A DNA stretch of 64,000 nucleotides. It comes from Arthrobacter sp. ISL-48. Lineage in GTDB: Bacteria; Actinomycetota; Actinomycetes; Actinomycetales; Micrococcaceae. Below the pieces are notes generated by a model that worked only from the letters and a program-made list of their open reading frames with translations, made no database searches and was not told where the DNA came from. A program made the translations under genes and the position numbers. Position 1 is the first letter of the stretch, and each line of letters opens with the position of its first letter. Below, one piece after another: positions 1-10,533 of the stretch. The stretch covers positions 1 through 64,000 of the forward strand of contig NZ_JAGGPL010000001.1 of the NCBI RefSeq assembly GCF_018613805.1, written 5' to 3'.

Positions 1-15
1 AGTTCTCAAACAACA
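1..15 (-). promoter_or_regulatory. boxA-like antitermination motif of a predicted rRNA operon leader
   Basis: Read on the minus strand the first 15 bases are TGTTGTTTGAGAACT, which closely resembles the boxA element of Gram-positive rRNA leaders (B. subtilis type TGTTCTTTGAAAACT) and the mycobacterial rrn leader. BoxA recruits the Nus antitermination complex. The 16S gene itself is not in the window; its presence just left of position 1 is an inference. Confidence 0.6.
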
Positions 16-92
16 GACACATTCGAATAATTCTCGAAACAATTCATTTCAATGAATTCTTTTGTTTCGTATTTCTTCGCTGCGATGTTTCT

Positions 93-121
93 AGCTTATT
101 TCATTCATATTCACTTTGCAA
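93..121 (-). promoter_or_regulatory. candidate rrn promoter (-35 TTGCAA, -10 TAAGCT)
   Basis: On the minus strand TTGCAA (116-121) lies 17 bases from TAAGCT (93-98). The pair sits in AT-rich DNA unlike the rest of the window and about 80 bases upstream of the boxA-like motif, the layout expected for an rRNA operon leader. Neither hexamer is a full consensus match. Positions 122-261 hold no gene that I can see; other promoters for the same operon may lie there. Confidence 0.4.
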
Positions 122-261
122 ATCCGGGTTATTTTCCCGATATTCACTCTGTGGAACGATTCCGCCCATCAAAAAGTGAAGCAGTTCTTCAATTCCGTGC
201 TGTGCACATGAAGAATTGCTTCTCAAGTGAGGGGGTTTGTCGCCACTCAGCGGCGGCGACT

Positions 262-320
262 CAGAAAACATTACACGCTCCCCCTCGGCCGTGCAAATCG
301 GCCGAGGAAGAGCGTGTAAT
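262..320 (-). terminator. intrinsic terminator of tyrS
   Basis: Arms 270-291 and 299-320 form a 22-bp stem with a 7-base loop. In RNA from the minus strand the two non-Watson-Crick positions are G-U pairs, so the stem is continuous; in plus-strand RNA they would be A-C mismatches. On the minus strand the stem is followed by TGTTTTCT. This polarity makes it the terminator of tyrS, separating tyrS from the predicted rRNA operon. Confidence 0.8.
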
Positions 321-335
321 CAGGTCTTAGGACCG

Positions 336-1649
336 CTACGGGACCAGGACTTCGACAGTTGCAAGGTTCTTTTTGCCCCGCCGCAGAAGCAGGTACTGGC
401 CGTGCAGCAGCTCGGATTCGGAGATAACCGCTTCGGGGTCGGACACCTTTTCGTTGTTCACATAGGCTCCGCCTTCGCCGACGGTGCGCCGGGCGGCCGA
501 CTTGCTCTCCGAGAGGCCTGAGGCGACGAGCAAGTCAATAATCCCGAGGCCATCCACCTGGACGGTAGCTGATGGGAGCTCCGAGGTGGCCGCTTCAAGA
601 GTCTGCTTGTCCAGGGCCGACAGGTCGCCGTATCCGAAGAGCGCTGCCGACGCGGCGATGACCTTCTCCGTTGCCTCCACACCATGGACGAGCGAGGTCA
701 CTTCGAAAGCGAGCTTCCGTTGCCCTTCCCGTACGAACGGACGCTCTGCCACAGCTGCACCAAATGCTTCGATCTCGGCGCGGCTCAGGAACGTAAAGAC
801 CTTGAGCCGGTCCACGACGTCGGCATCCGCGGTGTTGAGCCAGTACTGGTAGAAGGCGTAAGGGCTGCACATGCCGGCATCAAGCCAGACCGCGTTGCCT
901 TCACTCTTGCCGAACTTGGTGCCATCAGAGTTGGTGATCAACGGTGTTCCCAGGGCATGGACGCTCTTACCCTCGACCTTGCGGATCAGCTCGGTGCCGC
1001 TCGTGAGATTGCCCCACTGGTCTGATCCGCCGGTCTGCAGGACACACCCGTAGTCGCGGAAAAGCTGGAGGTAGTCCAGGCCCTGCAGGATCTGGTAGCT
1101 GAACTCCGTGTAGCTGATGCCTTCCTCGGAGTTGAGCCGGGAGGCAACAGCATCCTTACGGAGCATGGTTCCTACCCGGTAGTGCTTTCCGATGTCACGG
1201 AGGAAATCGATGGCACTCAACGGTGCAGTCCAGTCGAGGTTGTTGACCAGCTGTGCGGCGTTGGCACCCTCGAAGCTCAGGAACCGTCGGACCTGCGCCT
1301 GCAGGTAACCCACCCACTCGGTCACAGTGTCCTTGGTGTTCAGGGTGCGCTCGGCCGTTGGTCGCGGGTCACCGATCAAGCCGGTGGAACCGCCTACCAA
1401 GCCCAGTGGCTTGTGCCCGGCAAGCTGCAGCCGCCGCATGAGCAGCAACTGAACGAGATTCCCCAAGTGCAGGCTGGGCGCCGTGGGGTCGAAGCCGCAG
1501 TAATAGGTGACCGGGTCGCCGGCGAGGAGCTTTTCCAGTTCCGCTTCGTCAGTGGAGACGTGGACCAGACCGCGCCATTTCAGCTCCTGCCAGACGTTGG
1601 CAAAGGAGGGGTCGTTCTGCTGGGATTCGAGATCGTTGAGTTCTGACAC
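336..1649 (-). CDS. tyrS: tyrosine--tRNA ligase
   Basis: Class I aminoacyl-tRNA synthetase that charges tRNA-Tyr in the cytoplasm. The protein (437 residues from this start) has the HIGH-type signature as HLGN (about 61-64) after CGFDPTAPSLH, the KMSKS-type loop as KFGKS, and a C-terminal S4 RNA-binding domain (SKSAARRTVGEGGAYVNN). I chose the GTG at 1649 because the protein then begins VSELNDLESQQ, as family members do; an in-frame start at 1706 would add 19 residues rich in Pro and Gly with no family support. An AGAAG stretch lies just upstream. It is followed by a strong terminator. Confidence 0.96.
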   Translation of the reverse strand: MSELNDLESQQNDPSFANVWQELKWRGLVHVSTDEAELEKLLAGDPVTYYCGFDPTAPSLHLGNLVQLLLMRRLQLAGHKPLGLVGGSTGLIGDPRPTAERTLNTKDTVTEWVGYLQAQVRRFLSFEGANAAQLVNNLDWTAPLSAIDFLRDIGKHYRVGTMLRKDAVASRLNSEEGISYTEFSYQILQGLDYLQLFRDYGCVLQTGGSDQWGNLTSGTELIRKVEGKSVHALGTPLITNSDGTKFGKSEGNAVWLDAGMCSPYAFYQYWLNTADADVVDRLKVFTFLSRAEIEAFGAAVAERPFVREGQRKLAFEVTSLVHGVEATEKVIAASAALFGYGDLSALDKQTLEAATSELPSATVQVDGLGIIDLLVASGLSESKSAARRTVGEGGAYVNNEKVSDPEAVISESELLHGQYLLLRRGKKNLATVEVLVP

Positions 1650-1763
1650 GACTTCTAAGTTAGCAGGATTGCCGGGACCCGGCGCCGAACTGTCGGCGTC
1701 GGGCACCGGATGGAGTGCAAGGCCAGGACGACGGCCCCGGCAAAGGGTCGCCCGCCCACCGGC

Positions 1764-3992
1764 TCAGCGTTCGATACCGGCCGGTACGCCCTCCGCCGCA
1801 ATCAGCCGAAGCCGCTGCGTGGGACGGGTCATGGCGACGTACAGGTCCCCCACCCGGCCGTGCTCGTGGTTGAGCATCATGGACGGTTCCAGCACCACGA
1901 CGCCGTCGAACTCCAGGCCCTTGGCTTCGCGGGGACTGATGACCACGATGTCTTGTTCATAGCTTCCGGCGCCGTTGCCAATTCGCCTGCCGTAGATGGC
2001 GCGCAGGGCTGCTGTGGCTTCGGGCAGCAGATAACCGTCGGCGATGACCGCAAGGAGGCCGCCGTCGAGCGCCTCCAGCTCCTCAGGCAGAACCTCAACC
2101 AGGCGGCTGACCACCTTGCCTGCATCAACCCTGTCGATAAAGGGCGACCAGCGCCCTTCCCTGACGGCCTTCGGCGCGGAAACCACCAGGCCGGCCGCAT
2201 TCGCCATCCGTGCCGCAGCTTCGGCGATCTGGGAAGGCGTGCGGTAATTGACCGTCAGCTCCTCAAGCTGCCAGCGGTCGCCAAACATCGGGCCAAGTGC
2301 TCCTTGCCAGGAGTTGGCGCCGGCAACGGAGCTGGTCTGGGCGATGTCGCCCACGATGGTAAAGGACTTCAGCGGGCAGCGACGGACCAAAAGGCGCCAC
2401 TGCATGGGTGAGAGCTCCTGAGCCTCATCCACCACGATGTGGCCGAAAGCCCAGGCCCTGTCGCTGGTGGCGCGCTCCGCGGCCGTCAGCCTCGCCTCGC
2501 GCTCCTGGTTCTGGTCCACCAGCTCCTCGGCGGACACCAGCACGTCCACGCCCGCCGTCTCCATGTTCACCAGCGTCTGCTTGGCGTTGGCGAGGTCGCG
2601 GGCGCGATCGTGTTCCTGCTGCGCGAGTCCACGGCCTGCAGCCGGGTCCAGCTCGCCAAGCAGTTCGGCCGCTTCGTCAAGCAGCGGCACATCAGACTCC
2701 GTCCAGGGCGCATCGGCGGGGCGAAGCAGCAAGGCACGTTCGGCGGCGGTCAAGTGCGGCGTGCAGGCTTCGAGCACGGCGGGCTTGCTCAGGAGTTCGG
2801 TGATCAGCTTCTCCGGAGTCATGGGCATCCAGCACAGGTTGAGCGCGATCCGCACGTCCCGGGCAGTGCGGACGTCCTCGGCCAGGTAGGAGCGGTCTGC
2901 GTTGTTTCCGATGCTGCCGGCTTCCACAAGGTCCGTCATCTGCTCCGTCAGTTCGCGCAGCAGGATCTTGACGAAGGTCAGGCGTGCCTCGTTGTGCGGC
3001 TTGCCCGTGGAACGGGCACGCTCGCGGGCCCGGCGGACCTGGCGAGGTGTCAGTACCAGCCTGCGGCCGTCAACTTCCAGGAAGCGGTCCTCGGCGGGAA
3101 TCCGCTGCCGGTTTGCCACCGCGTTGGCCACCACCCCGGCCATGTCCAGCCTTCCCTTGATGGCTGCGACGTCAGCCTCGGGCTCGGCCACAGCGTTGAT
3201 ACCGGGCATGAGCCGTCCAAGGCTCGCCATCACCACTCCGGTTTCGCCGAGCGAGGGCAGGACACGCTCGATGTACTTCATGAACGACGACGACGGCCCC
3301 ACCAGCAGTACCCCTGCGGTCTTGAGCCGGTCCCGGTGGGTATAAAGCAGGTAAGCGGCACGGTGGAGCGCTACGGCGGTTTTGCCCGTGCCTGGGCCGC
3401 CCTGAACCACTACGGCGCCGGAGATGGAGGACCGGATGATGCGGTCCTGTTCGGACTGGATGGTGCCGACGATGTCCGACATCCGGCCGGTCCGCTTGGA
3501 GTCCAATGCGGCGAGCAGTGCACCCTCGCCCTGCAGCGATGCGTTGTCCGCCAGCATCCCGGCATCCAGGACATCGTCCTCGATGGCCTTGACCTCTCGT
3601 CCCTGGAGAATCAGGTGCCGCCGGCGCCGCACGCCCTGCCGGTCGAACGCCGTTGCCTGGTAGAAGTGGCCGGCTTCAGGCGCGCGCCAGTCCACCATGA
3701 GCCGCTGCAGGTCCTCGGTGGTCAGGCCTATGCGGCCGATGTATTGGGCCTCGCCGGAATCAAGATCAAGCCGTCCGAAGACCAAACGGTCATCCACGGC
3801 ATCAAGCTGCGCCAGGCGGTCCTCATAAAGCGCAGCAAAGGCATCGCGCTCGGAAACATTCTGCATGGTGCCCACGGCACCGGCCCGGCGGACCTGCGCC
3901 AACTGCTTGCGCTTTTCCTCGCGGAGCTCTTCAAGCCGCGCATACAGACCGGCAACATAGTCCCGTTCGTGGGCCAAATCGGCGTCGAGCAT
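1764..3992 (-). CDS. HelD/HelR-family UvrD-like ATPase that recycles RNA polymerase
   Basis: Superfamily 1 helicase-like protein of 742 residues. The N-terminus (about 1-65) is a charged coiled coil, as in HelD proteins that reach into RNA polymerase channels. Walker A is GGPGTGKT at 198-205; VVDEAQELSPMQW (motif II), TIVGDIAQT (motif III) and AMTRPTQRL (motif VI) follow. HelD proteins remove stalled RNA polymerase from DNA, and some actinobacterial forms (HelR) give rifamycin tolerance. I see no rifamycin-associated element upstream, so the generic name is safer. AGGGGA lies 8 bases before the ATG, and TAGAAT (4028-4033, minus) is a possible -10. It is not a classical UvrD/PcrA, which lacks this N-terminus. 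Confidence 0.85.
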   Translation of the reverse strand: MLDADLAHERDYVAGLYARLEELREEKRKQLAQVRRAGAVGTMQNVSERDAFAALYEDRLAQLDAVDDRLVFGRLDLDSGEAQYIGRIGLTTEDLQRLMVDWRAPEAGHFYQATAFDRQGVRRRRHLILQGREVKAIEDDVLDAGMLADNASLQGEGALLAALDSKRTGRMSDIVGTIQSEQDRIIRSSISGAVVVQGGPGTGKTAVALHRAAYLLYTHRDRLKTAGVLLVGPSSSFMKYIERVLPSLGETGVVMASLGRLMPGINAVAEPEADVAAIKGRLDMAGVVANAVANRQRIPAEDRFLEVDGRRLVLTPRQVRRARERARSTGKPHNEARLTFVKILLRELTEQMTDLVEAGSIGNNADRSYLAEDVRTARDVRIALNLCWMPMTPEKLITELLSKPAVLEACTPHLTAAERALLLRPADAPWTESDVPLLDEAAELLGELDPAAGRGLAQQEHDRARDLANAKQTLVNMETAGVDVLVSAEELVDQNQEREARLTAAERATSDRAWAFGHIVVDEAQELSPMQWRLLVRRCPLKSFTIVGDIAQTSSVAGANSWQGALGPMFGDRWQLEELTVNYRTPSQIAEAAARMANAAGLVVSAPKAVREGRWSPFIDRVDAGKVVSRLVEVLPEELEALDGGLLAVIADGYLLPEATAALRAIYGRRIGNGAGSYEQDIVVISPREAKGLEFDGVVVLEPSMMLNHEHGRVGDLYVAMTRPTQRLRLIAAEGVPAGIER

Positions 3993-4073
3993 TTAAACGT
4001 TCCCCTATCGCAAAAGACAGACCGTCCATTCTACAACCATTTCGGTTAACGCACGTTGCTGTTGCCGCACCTG

Positions 4074-4724
4074 TTACCTCGTCCTTCGAGGTTTTGCTGC
4101 CTTGTACCGGGAAACGGTGGGATCTCCCGTGATCCAGAAACGCCATGCATACTGGTCCGACCCGCCGGCGCCGGAGACGCCGACCCGGGGCCCCGAGCTG
4201 ATCCCCCCGGTCTGCTCCGGTGGCAGCATCAGGCTGAAGGGACCCGCAAGGGCGTCCCTGCCGCTGTCGGCAGTAGTCAGTCCTAACGCCTTGGCCAGCC
4301 GCGCCGGGCCGCTGGCCAGGTCCGTGTCGGCCTTCGACGTGGCCCGCCGGCGCCGGGCGAACTCGTGCCCAGCCGTCACTTCTCCAGCCCGCAGCAGGAC
4401 CGCGGACGCTACGCCGTCGGGTCCGCAGACGATATTGGCGCAATGATGCATCCCGTAAGTGAAGTACACGTAAAGATGTCCGGCGGGTCCGAACATTGGC
4501 GCATTCCTGGCCGTGGGCCCACGGAACGTGTGCGAGCCCGGATCCGGGTGCAGCGAGTCTTCCGGCCCCAGATAGGCCTCGACCTCTGTGAGCCGGACGG
4601 ATACGACACCGTCCCGGGACTCATGGGTCAGGACCGATCCCAGCAGCAGCGGCGCCACCTCGCGGGCGTCGCCGGACAGGATCTCCCGGAGCCTGGCCTC
4701 CCCCGGCAGCACGTTGGTGTTCAT
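4074..4724 (-). CDS. DNA-3-methyladenine glycosylase (Mpg/AAG family)
   Basis: Base-excision enzyme that removes alkylated purines. The 216 residues cover the whole Mpg fold: REILSGDAREVAPLLLG, the active-site region RLTEVEAYLGPEDSLHPD with the catalytic Glu, then RNAPMFGPAGHLYVYFTYGMHHCANIV, typical of bacterial members. It is transcribed away from the AdaA-AlkA gene, so the two repair genes share a 100-base divergent region. TAGAGT (4731-4736, minus) lies 6 bases from the ATG with no Shine-Dalgarno, so the message may be leaderless. Confidence 0.92.
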   Translation of the reverse strand: MNTNVLPGEARLREILSGDAREVAPLLLGSVLTHESRDGVVSVRLTEVEAYLGPEDSLHPDPGSHTFRGPTARNAPMFGPAGHLYVYFTYGMHHCANIVCGPDGVASAVLLRAGEVTAGHEFARRRRATSKADTDLASGPARLAKALGLTTADSGRDALAGPFSLMLPPEQTGGISSGPRVGVSGAGGSDQYAWRFWITGDPTVSRYKAAKPRRTR

Positions 4725-4824
4725 GTGCCGACTCTATCCAAGCTGCCCAGCAGTGTTCGGAAGCCGCCACGACCATGTCCGATTTCCGCTAGCAGGCACC
4801 TTCCCCGGCTGGCAGGATAGGGGG

Positions 4825-6321
4825 ATGGACTTCTGGCAGCGCTACCGTGCAATCGACGCACGAGACACCCGCTTCGACGGGCAGTTCTACACCGCTGTCC
4901 GGACAACCGGCATCTACTGCCGCCCTTCTTGCCCGGCCAGGACCCCCAAAGCCGCCAACGTCACCTTCTACGAAACCTCCGCCGCCGCGCACGACGCCGG
5001 CTACCGGGCGTGCAAACGCTGCCTCCCCGAAGCGGTGCCCGGTACGCCTGCCTGGAACATCCGCCAGGACCTTGCCGGCCGGGCAATGCGCCTGATCAAC
5101 GACGGCGTGGTCAACCGGGACGGTGTGGAGGGCCTCGCGGCACGGCTCGGGTATTCCGCCCGCCAGCTCAACCGCATCCTGAGCCATGAACTTGGCGCCG
5201 GTCCCCTGTCTCTTGCCCGCGCCAGCCGGGCCCAGACAGCCCGCACGCTGCTGGTGTCCACCTCCATGAAGCTGGCCGATATCGCCTTCGCCGCCGGATT
5301 CAGCAGTGTCCGGCAATTCAACGAGACCGTGGTGGAAGTCTTCGCACTGACCCCCACCGCGCTGCGTGCCACGGCGAAGCACCATAAACCTGCCACAGCC
5401 ACAGCATTGACGCTGAGCCTGCCGTACCGCGAGCCGTTCGACCCTGGCATCTTTTCCTTCCTTGCTGTGAGGGCCATTCCCGGCATAGAGGCCGGAACGC
5501 CGGGGTCGTATGCCCGCACCCTCCGGCTCCCGCACGGTGACGCCCGCTTCAGCATCGACTACGACGCCGGCACCACGGGACGGCCCCTGACTCTCACCAT
5601 CGGCGCGGTGGACCTGCGAGACCTGCCCGCACTGCTGAGCCGGGTGCGGCGCCTTTTTGACCTCGACGCCGATCCTGTGGCGATCGACAACGCACTGGCA
5701 GTGGATACCCGATTGGCTCCTTCTGTGGCCGCGACCCCAGGGATCAGGATGCCCGGCGCCCTCGATCCGCAGGAGTTGCTGGTGAGGGCCATGATCGGGC
5801 AACAGATCACGGTAGCGGCCGCACGGACGGCGTTGACGCAGCTCTCGGCCGCGGGAAGCGCCGCCCTGCTGCCAGGCGACGGCCTGGACAGGCTGTTTCC
5901 GACCGCGGCCGAAATTGCGGAAACCGGATATCTACTGCTCCGCGGCCCCCAGCGGAGAATTGACGCCCTCCGCTCCGTTGCCTCTGCCCTTGCAGCCGGA
6001 ACGCTCGATTTTGGCTATGGCGATGACCTGCCAGGGCTGACGGCCAAACTGCTCCCGCTCCCGGGCGTAGGGCCCTGGACGGTGGGGTACGTGGCGATGC
6101 GTGTCCTCGGCGCCCCGGATGTTTTCCTCGCCAATGATGCCGCCGTGCGGAACGGAATCCGGGCGCTCGGCCTACCTCCGGATCGGGGAAGCGAAGCTAC
6201 CGGACCCGACTTCCATGAAGTCAGTCCCTGGCGGTCCTACGCAACCATGCACCTTTGGCGCGCCGCCGCGCTGAGGGCCACCCGTTCTGAGAAAACTGTT
6301 CAAGAGAAAGTGATGCGATGA
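4825..6321 (+). CDS. alkA: AdaA-AlkA fusion: methylphosphotriester sensor/regulator and 3-methyladenine glycosylase
   Basis: Three-part protein of 498 residues. The Ada N-terminal zinc domain has Cys32, Cys36, Cys63 and Cys66; Cys32 corresponds to the methyl-accepting Cys38 of E. coli Ada. An AraC-type helix-turn-helix region follows (about 85-185), then an AlkA N-terminal domain and a helix-hairpin-helix glycosylase domain with LPLPGVGPWTVGYVAMR and a catalytic Asp in FLANDAAV. The methyl-transfer domain of E. coli Ada is missing but is supplied by the next gene, as in the M. tuberculosis alkA-ogt pair. The ATG at 4825 is preceded by AGGATAGGGGG; an ORF extension to 4588 lacks family similarity. 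Methylated Cys32 probably activates the operon. Confidence 0.93.
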   Translation: MDFWQRYRAIDARDTRFDGQFYTAVRTTGIYCRPSCPARTPKAANVTFYETSAAAHDAGYRACKRCLPEAVPGTPAWNIRQDLAGRAMRLINDGVVNRDGVEGLAARLGYSARQLNRILSHELGAGPLSLARASRAQTARTLLVSTSMKLADIAFAAGFSSVRQFNETVVEVFALTPTALRATAKHHKPATATALTLSLPYREPFDPGIFSFLAVRAIPGIEAGTPGSYARTLRLPHGDARFSIDYDAGTTGRPLTLTIGAVDLRDLPALLSRVRRLFDLDADPVAIDNALAVDTRLAPSVAATPGIRMPGALDPQELLVRAMIGQQITVAAARTALTQLSAAGSAALLPGDGLDRLFPTAAEIAETGYLLLRGPQRRIDALRSVASALAAGTLDFGYGDDLPGLTAKLLPLPGVGPWTVGYVAMRVLGAPDVFLANDAAVRNGIRALGLPPDRGSEATGPDFHEVSPWRSYATMHLWRAAALRATRSEKTVQEKVMR

Positions 6322-6812
6322 AAGCCCAGCTGTTACTGATGTCCACCCCGGATGGCCCGTTCACCATCCTTGCCCAGGACGGAGTAGTCCTGGCATCCGG
6401 CTGGACTGCCGATCCCTCAGAGTTGACCGGCCAGATCCACCCGGGGCTGCGGCCAGGTGAAGTTGAAGCGGTTACCGACCTTGGTCCCATTTCCCGGGCA
6501 GTGGAAGCCTTCTACGCAGGAGATCCCGGGCCTGCGATGAACGTTCCCGTGAGGCAGAAGTCCGGCCCGTTCCGCGCCCATGCCTGGGATATGCTGCGGA
6601 CAGTCCAGCCCGGGTTCCCTGTCACCTACACCGAGTACGCCGACCTGTCGGGCAATCCGAAGGCAGTCAGGGCCGCCGCCAGTGCCTGTGCGTTCAACGC
6701 CGCCGCCCTGTTTGTGCCCTGCCACCGAGTCATCCGCACTGACGGCACACTGGGCGGCTTCCGCTGGGGAGTAGCCATCAAGGAGAGCCTGCTGGCCAGG
6801 GAGGCCGGCTGA
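6318..6812 (+). CDS. ogt: methylated-DNA--protein-cysteine S-methyltransferase
   Basis: Suicide repair protein that moves methyl groups from O6-methylguanine or O4-methylthymine to its own cysteine. The 164-residue protein has the active-site motif PCHRVI with Cys135 and the DNA-binding helix region around NPKAVRAAASACAFN. Its ATG overlaps the stop of the AdaA-AlkA gene (ATGA, 6318-6321), so translation is likely coupled and both repair activities are made together. Confidence 0.95.
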   Translation: MKAQLLLMSTPDGPFTILAQDGVVLASGWTADPSELTGQIHPGLRPGEVEAVTDLGPISRAVEAFYAGDPGPAMNVPVRQKSGPFRAHAWDMLRTVQPGFPVTYTEYADLSGNPKAVRAAASACAFNAAALFVPCHRVIRTDGTLGGFRWGVAIKESLLAREAG

Positions 6813-6844
6813 GCCCTGGCTGGCTCGGCTCTTTCGAGGCTCCG

Positions 6845-7624
6845 CTATTTCGCAGAGGGGACCCCGGAGGGCCACGGCAGCAGCTCCGGGAGGTCCACAT
6901 CGTCGGCAGCTGCTGAGGCCCGCAGGCTTCCGAGGGACGGTTCGCGGCCAGCCAGCCACGCCGCAATGTCCGTGATCATGCCGCTGACCACTATCGAACG
7001 GCCGCCGCTTCCTATGCTGACGGGAGGGAGGCCAAGAGGCTGCAGCACCAGCTTGTGGGCGCCGGGCACCCTTGCTGACAGGAAGTCGAACAGGTGCTCA
7101 CAAAACTGCCTGTTCCAGGTCTCAGGTCCATGCCCGGCGCCCAGGTCTGAGGTATGGATCACGAGTTCGCGCCAGAGGGCCAGGCCGCCGTCGAGCACTA
7201 CTCCCCCTCGGTAAGAGATGGGAGTCTGCCAGGTGGCACCTGCCCCTGATTCCGAGCCGGCGGTTACGGGGGCCTTCACGGAATCAAACGCCTTCAACAC
7301 CCGGTCAAGGGCTGCCTGAAGGTCTCCCCGGTGCGTAGCAGCGTCATGGCCCGCCGCTGCGTCGATCGCCTTGTTGCGCCCTTCCTGGCCGCCGTCGTAC
7401 AGCTCAACGGCCTCACCGCGGCCCGCGTACTCCAGCTGCCTGGCCATGGCGTTGCAAATCCCGGTGATGTGCGCCAGGACGTGACCGCGGCTCCAGCCGG
7501 GCAGGGCAGACGGTGCGGTGATATCCGCGTCGGTGAGCTTCACGGCGGTGGAAGCCGCGACGTCGGCGGCTTTGTGCAGTTCGGCCAGCAGGGAGTCCGG
7601 TGTAGGAGCTGTCATGGCGCTCAT
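6845..7624 (-). CDS. maleylpyruvate isomerase family mycothiol-dependent enzyme
   Basis: DinB-like four-helix fold protein of 259 residues. The N-terminal domain shows LPGWSRGHVLAHITG, typical of the actinobacterial maleylpyruvate isomerase/mycothiol-dependent family, and a C-terminal SCP2-like part follows. Family members use mycothiol as cofactor or act as mycothiol S-transferases; the substrate here is unknown. A second ATG at 7615 has AGGATG upstream and may be the true start (256 residues). The gene is convergent with ogt. It stands alone, so context gives no pathway. Confidence 0.75.
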   Translation of the reverse strand: MSAMTAPTPDSLLAELHKAADVAASTAVKLTDADITAPSALPGWSRGHVLAHITGICNAMARQLEYAGRGEAVELYDGGQEGRNKAIDAAAGHDAATHRGDLQAALDRVLKAFDSVKAPVTAGSESGAGATWQTPISYRGGVVLDGGLALWRELVIHTSDLGAGHGPETWNRQFCEHLFDFLSARVPGAHKLVLQPLGLPPVSIGSGGRSIVVSGMITDIAAWLAGREPSLGSLRASAAADDVDLPELLPWPSGVPSAK

Positions 7625-7692
7625 CCTAACGGAGTTGTCTCTCGGGGCGAGGCGTCGTCAAGGGCAGTCGGTAGGGTTTGGCGGCAAACGCC

Positions 7693-7795
7693 CAACGCTC
7701 TCTCACATATTGCACGAATATGGCCAACGCTCTCTCACATTCTTGAGGAAAGTGAGAGAGCGTTGGCCAAAATGATGCAAGAACTGAGAGAGCGT
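7693..7795. repeat. nested inverted repeats built on an ACGCTCTCTCA core
   Basis: Four copies of the core are present: forward at 7693-7708 and 7722-7738, reverse at 7752-7768 and 7784-7795. The inner pair is a perfect 17-bp inverted repeat with a 13-base loop; the outer pair is a shorter, less perfect one. The cluster lies directly after argH and before the divergent mycothiol gene, so it can act as a terminator for argH. It also looks like a dispersed REP-like intergenic element, which cannot be tested from one window. Confidence 0.75.
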
Positions 7796-7802
7796 GCGGT
7801 TG

Positions 7803-9218
<1,416 letters not shown>

Positions 9219-10424
9219 TTACTGACCTGCGACCCGGATGTCGCGGCCGGCGGCGACCTTGGCGGACATGCCCCACAGCTCGATGAAGCCCTTGGCCTGC
9301 GACTGGTCGAAGGTATCGCCGGTGTCGTAGGTGGCGAGGTCGAAGTCGTACAGCGAGGTGTCGGAACGGCGTCCGTTCACGATCGCCTGACCGCCGTGCA
9401 GCACCATGCGGATGTCGCCGGAGACGTACTTCTGGGTGTCCTCGATAAAGGCATCCAGGGAACGCTTGAGCGGAGAGAACCACTGGCCGTCGTAGACCAG
9501 TTCGGCCCAGCGCTGGCCGACGGTGGCCTTGAAGCGGGCCTGCTCGCGCTCGATGGTGATGTCCTCGAGGTGCTTGTGGGCGGTGATCAGTGCCATGGCG
9601 CCGGGGGCCTCGTAGATTTCGCGGGACTTGATGCCCACGAGCCGGTCTTCGACGACGTCAATCCGGCCCACGCCCTGGGCACCGGCACGGCGGTTGAGTT
9701 CCTTGATGGCCTGCAGCGGGGTGACCTTGACGCCGTCGATTGCTACCGGTACGCCGGCTTCGAAGGAGATGGTGACCTCGTCCGGTGCCGGCGGGAACTC
9801 CGGGGTGGCGGTGTAGTCGTAGATGTCCTTGGTGGGGCCGTTCCAGATGTCCTCGAGGTAGCCGGTTTCGACGGCGCGTCCCCAGACGTTCTGGTCGATC
9901 GAGTACGGGTTCTTCTTGGTGGTCTCGATCGGCAGTCCCTTTTCCTCGGCGAAGGCGATGGCCTTGTCACGGGTCAGGGCGAGGTCGCGGACCGGCGCGA
10001 TGCACTTCAGGTCCGGGCCCAGGGTCTGGATGCCCACTTCAAAGCGGACCTGGTCGTTGCCCTTGCCGGTGCAGCCGTGGGCCACGGTGGTGGCGCCGAA
10101 TTCGCGGGCTGCCTTGACCAGGTGCTTGACGATGACGGGGCGGGAGATGGCGGAAACCAGCGGGTAGTGCCCCTGGTAGAGGGCGTTGGCCTTCAGCGTG
10201 GGGACGCAGTACTCGTTGGCGAACTCATCGCTGGCATCAGCCACGTAGGCTTCAACGGCGCCGCAGCCAAGGGCGCGCTGGCGGATTGTCTCCAGCGACT
10301 CGCCGCCCTGCCCGACGTCGACGGCCACGGCGATGACCTCGGCGCCGGTTGCTTCACCGATCCACCCGATGGCTACGGAAGTATCCAGGCCACCGGAGTA
10401 GGCCAGAACAATACGCTCAGTCAC
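9219..10424 (-). CDS. argG: argininosuccinate synthase
   Basis: ATP-dependent ligation of citrulline and aspartate. The 401-residue protein starts with the PP-loop [12 protein letters not shown] and is collinear with type I synthases. GTG start with GAGGAG 7 bases upstream. A 109-base gap separates it from argR, the largest gap in the operon; a separate promoter or a processing site is possible there, although I found no clear ARG box. Confidence 0.97.
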   Translation of the reverse strand: MTERIVLAYSGGLDTSVAIGWIGEATGAEVIAVAVDVGQGGESLETIRQRALGCGAVEAYVADASDEFANEYCVPTLKANALYQGHYPLVSAISRPVIVKHLVKAAREFGATTVAHGCTGKGNDQVRFEVGIQTLGPDLKCIAPVRDLALTRDKAIAFAEEKGLPIETTKKNPYSIDQNVWGRAVETGYLEDIWNGPTKDIYDYTATPEFPPAPDEVTISFEAGVPVAIDGVKVTPLQAIKELNRRAGAQGVGRIDVVEDRLVGIKSREIYEAPGAMALITAHKHLEDITIEREQARFKATVGQRWAELVYDGQWFSPLKRSLDAFIEDTQKYVSGDIRMVLHGGQAIVNGRRSDTSLYDFDLATYDTGDTFDQSQAKGFIELWGMSAKVAAGRDIRVAGQ

Positions 10425-10533
10425 GGAAATGCTCCTCTTGTTTTGGTTGGTACTTGTTTGTCTGGAAAATCCTTGACGAAAATTCCCACGGGAAACTCTT
10501 CTATAGAAAGCCTGTCACACACCGGCCGGACTT

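Noticed and set aside
2439..4049. Long open frame on the plus strand opposite the HelD gene (536 codons)
   Set aside because: It is the GC-rich shadow of the HelD gene; it shows no protein family features and no ribosome site.
10425..10533. ARG box in the argR-argG gap
   Set aside because: Only short palindromes (TTCTATAGAA, TTCCCACGGGAA) are present, not the AT-rich TGAAT/ATTCA-like pattern.
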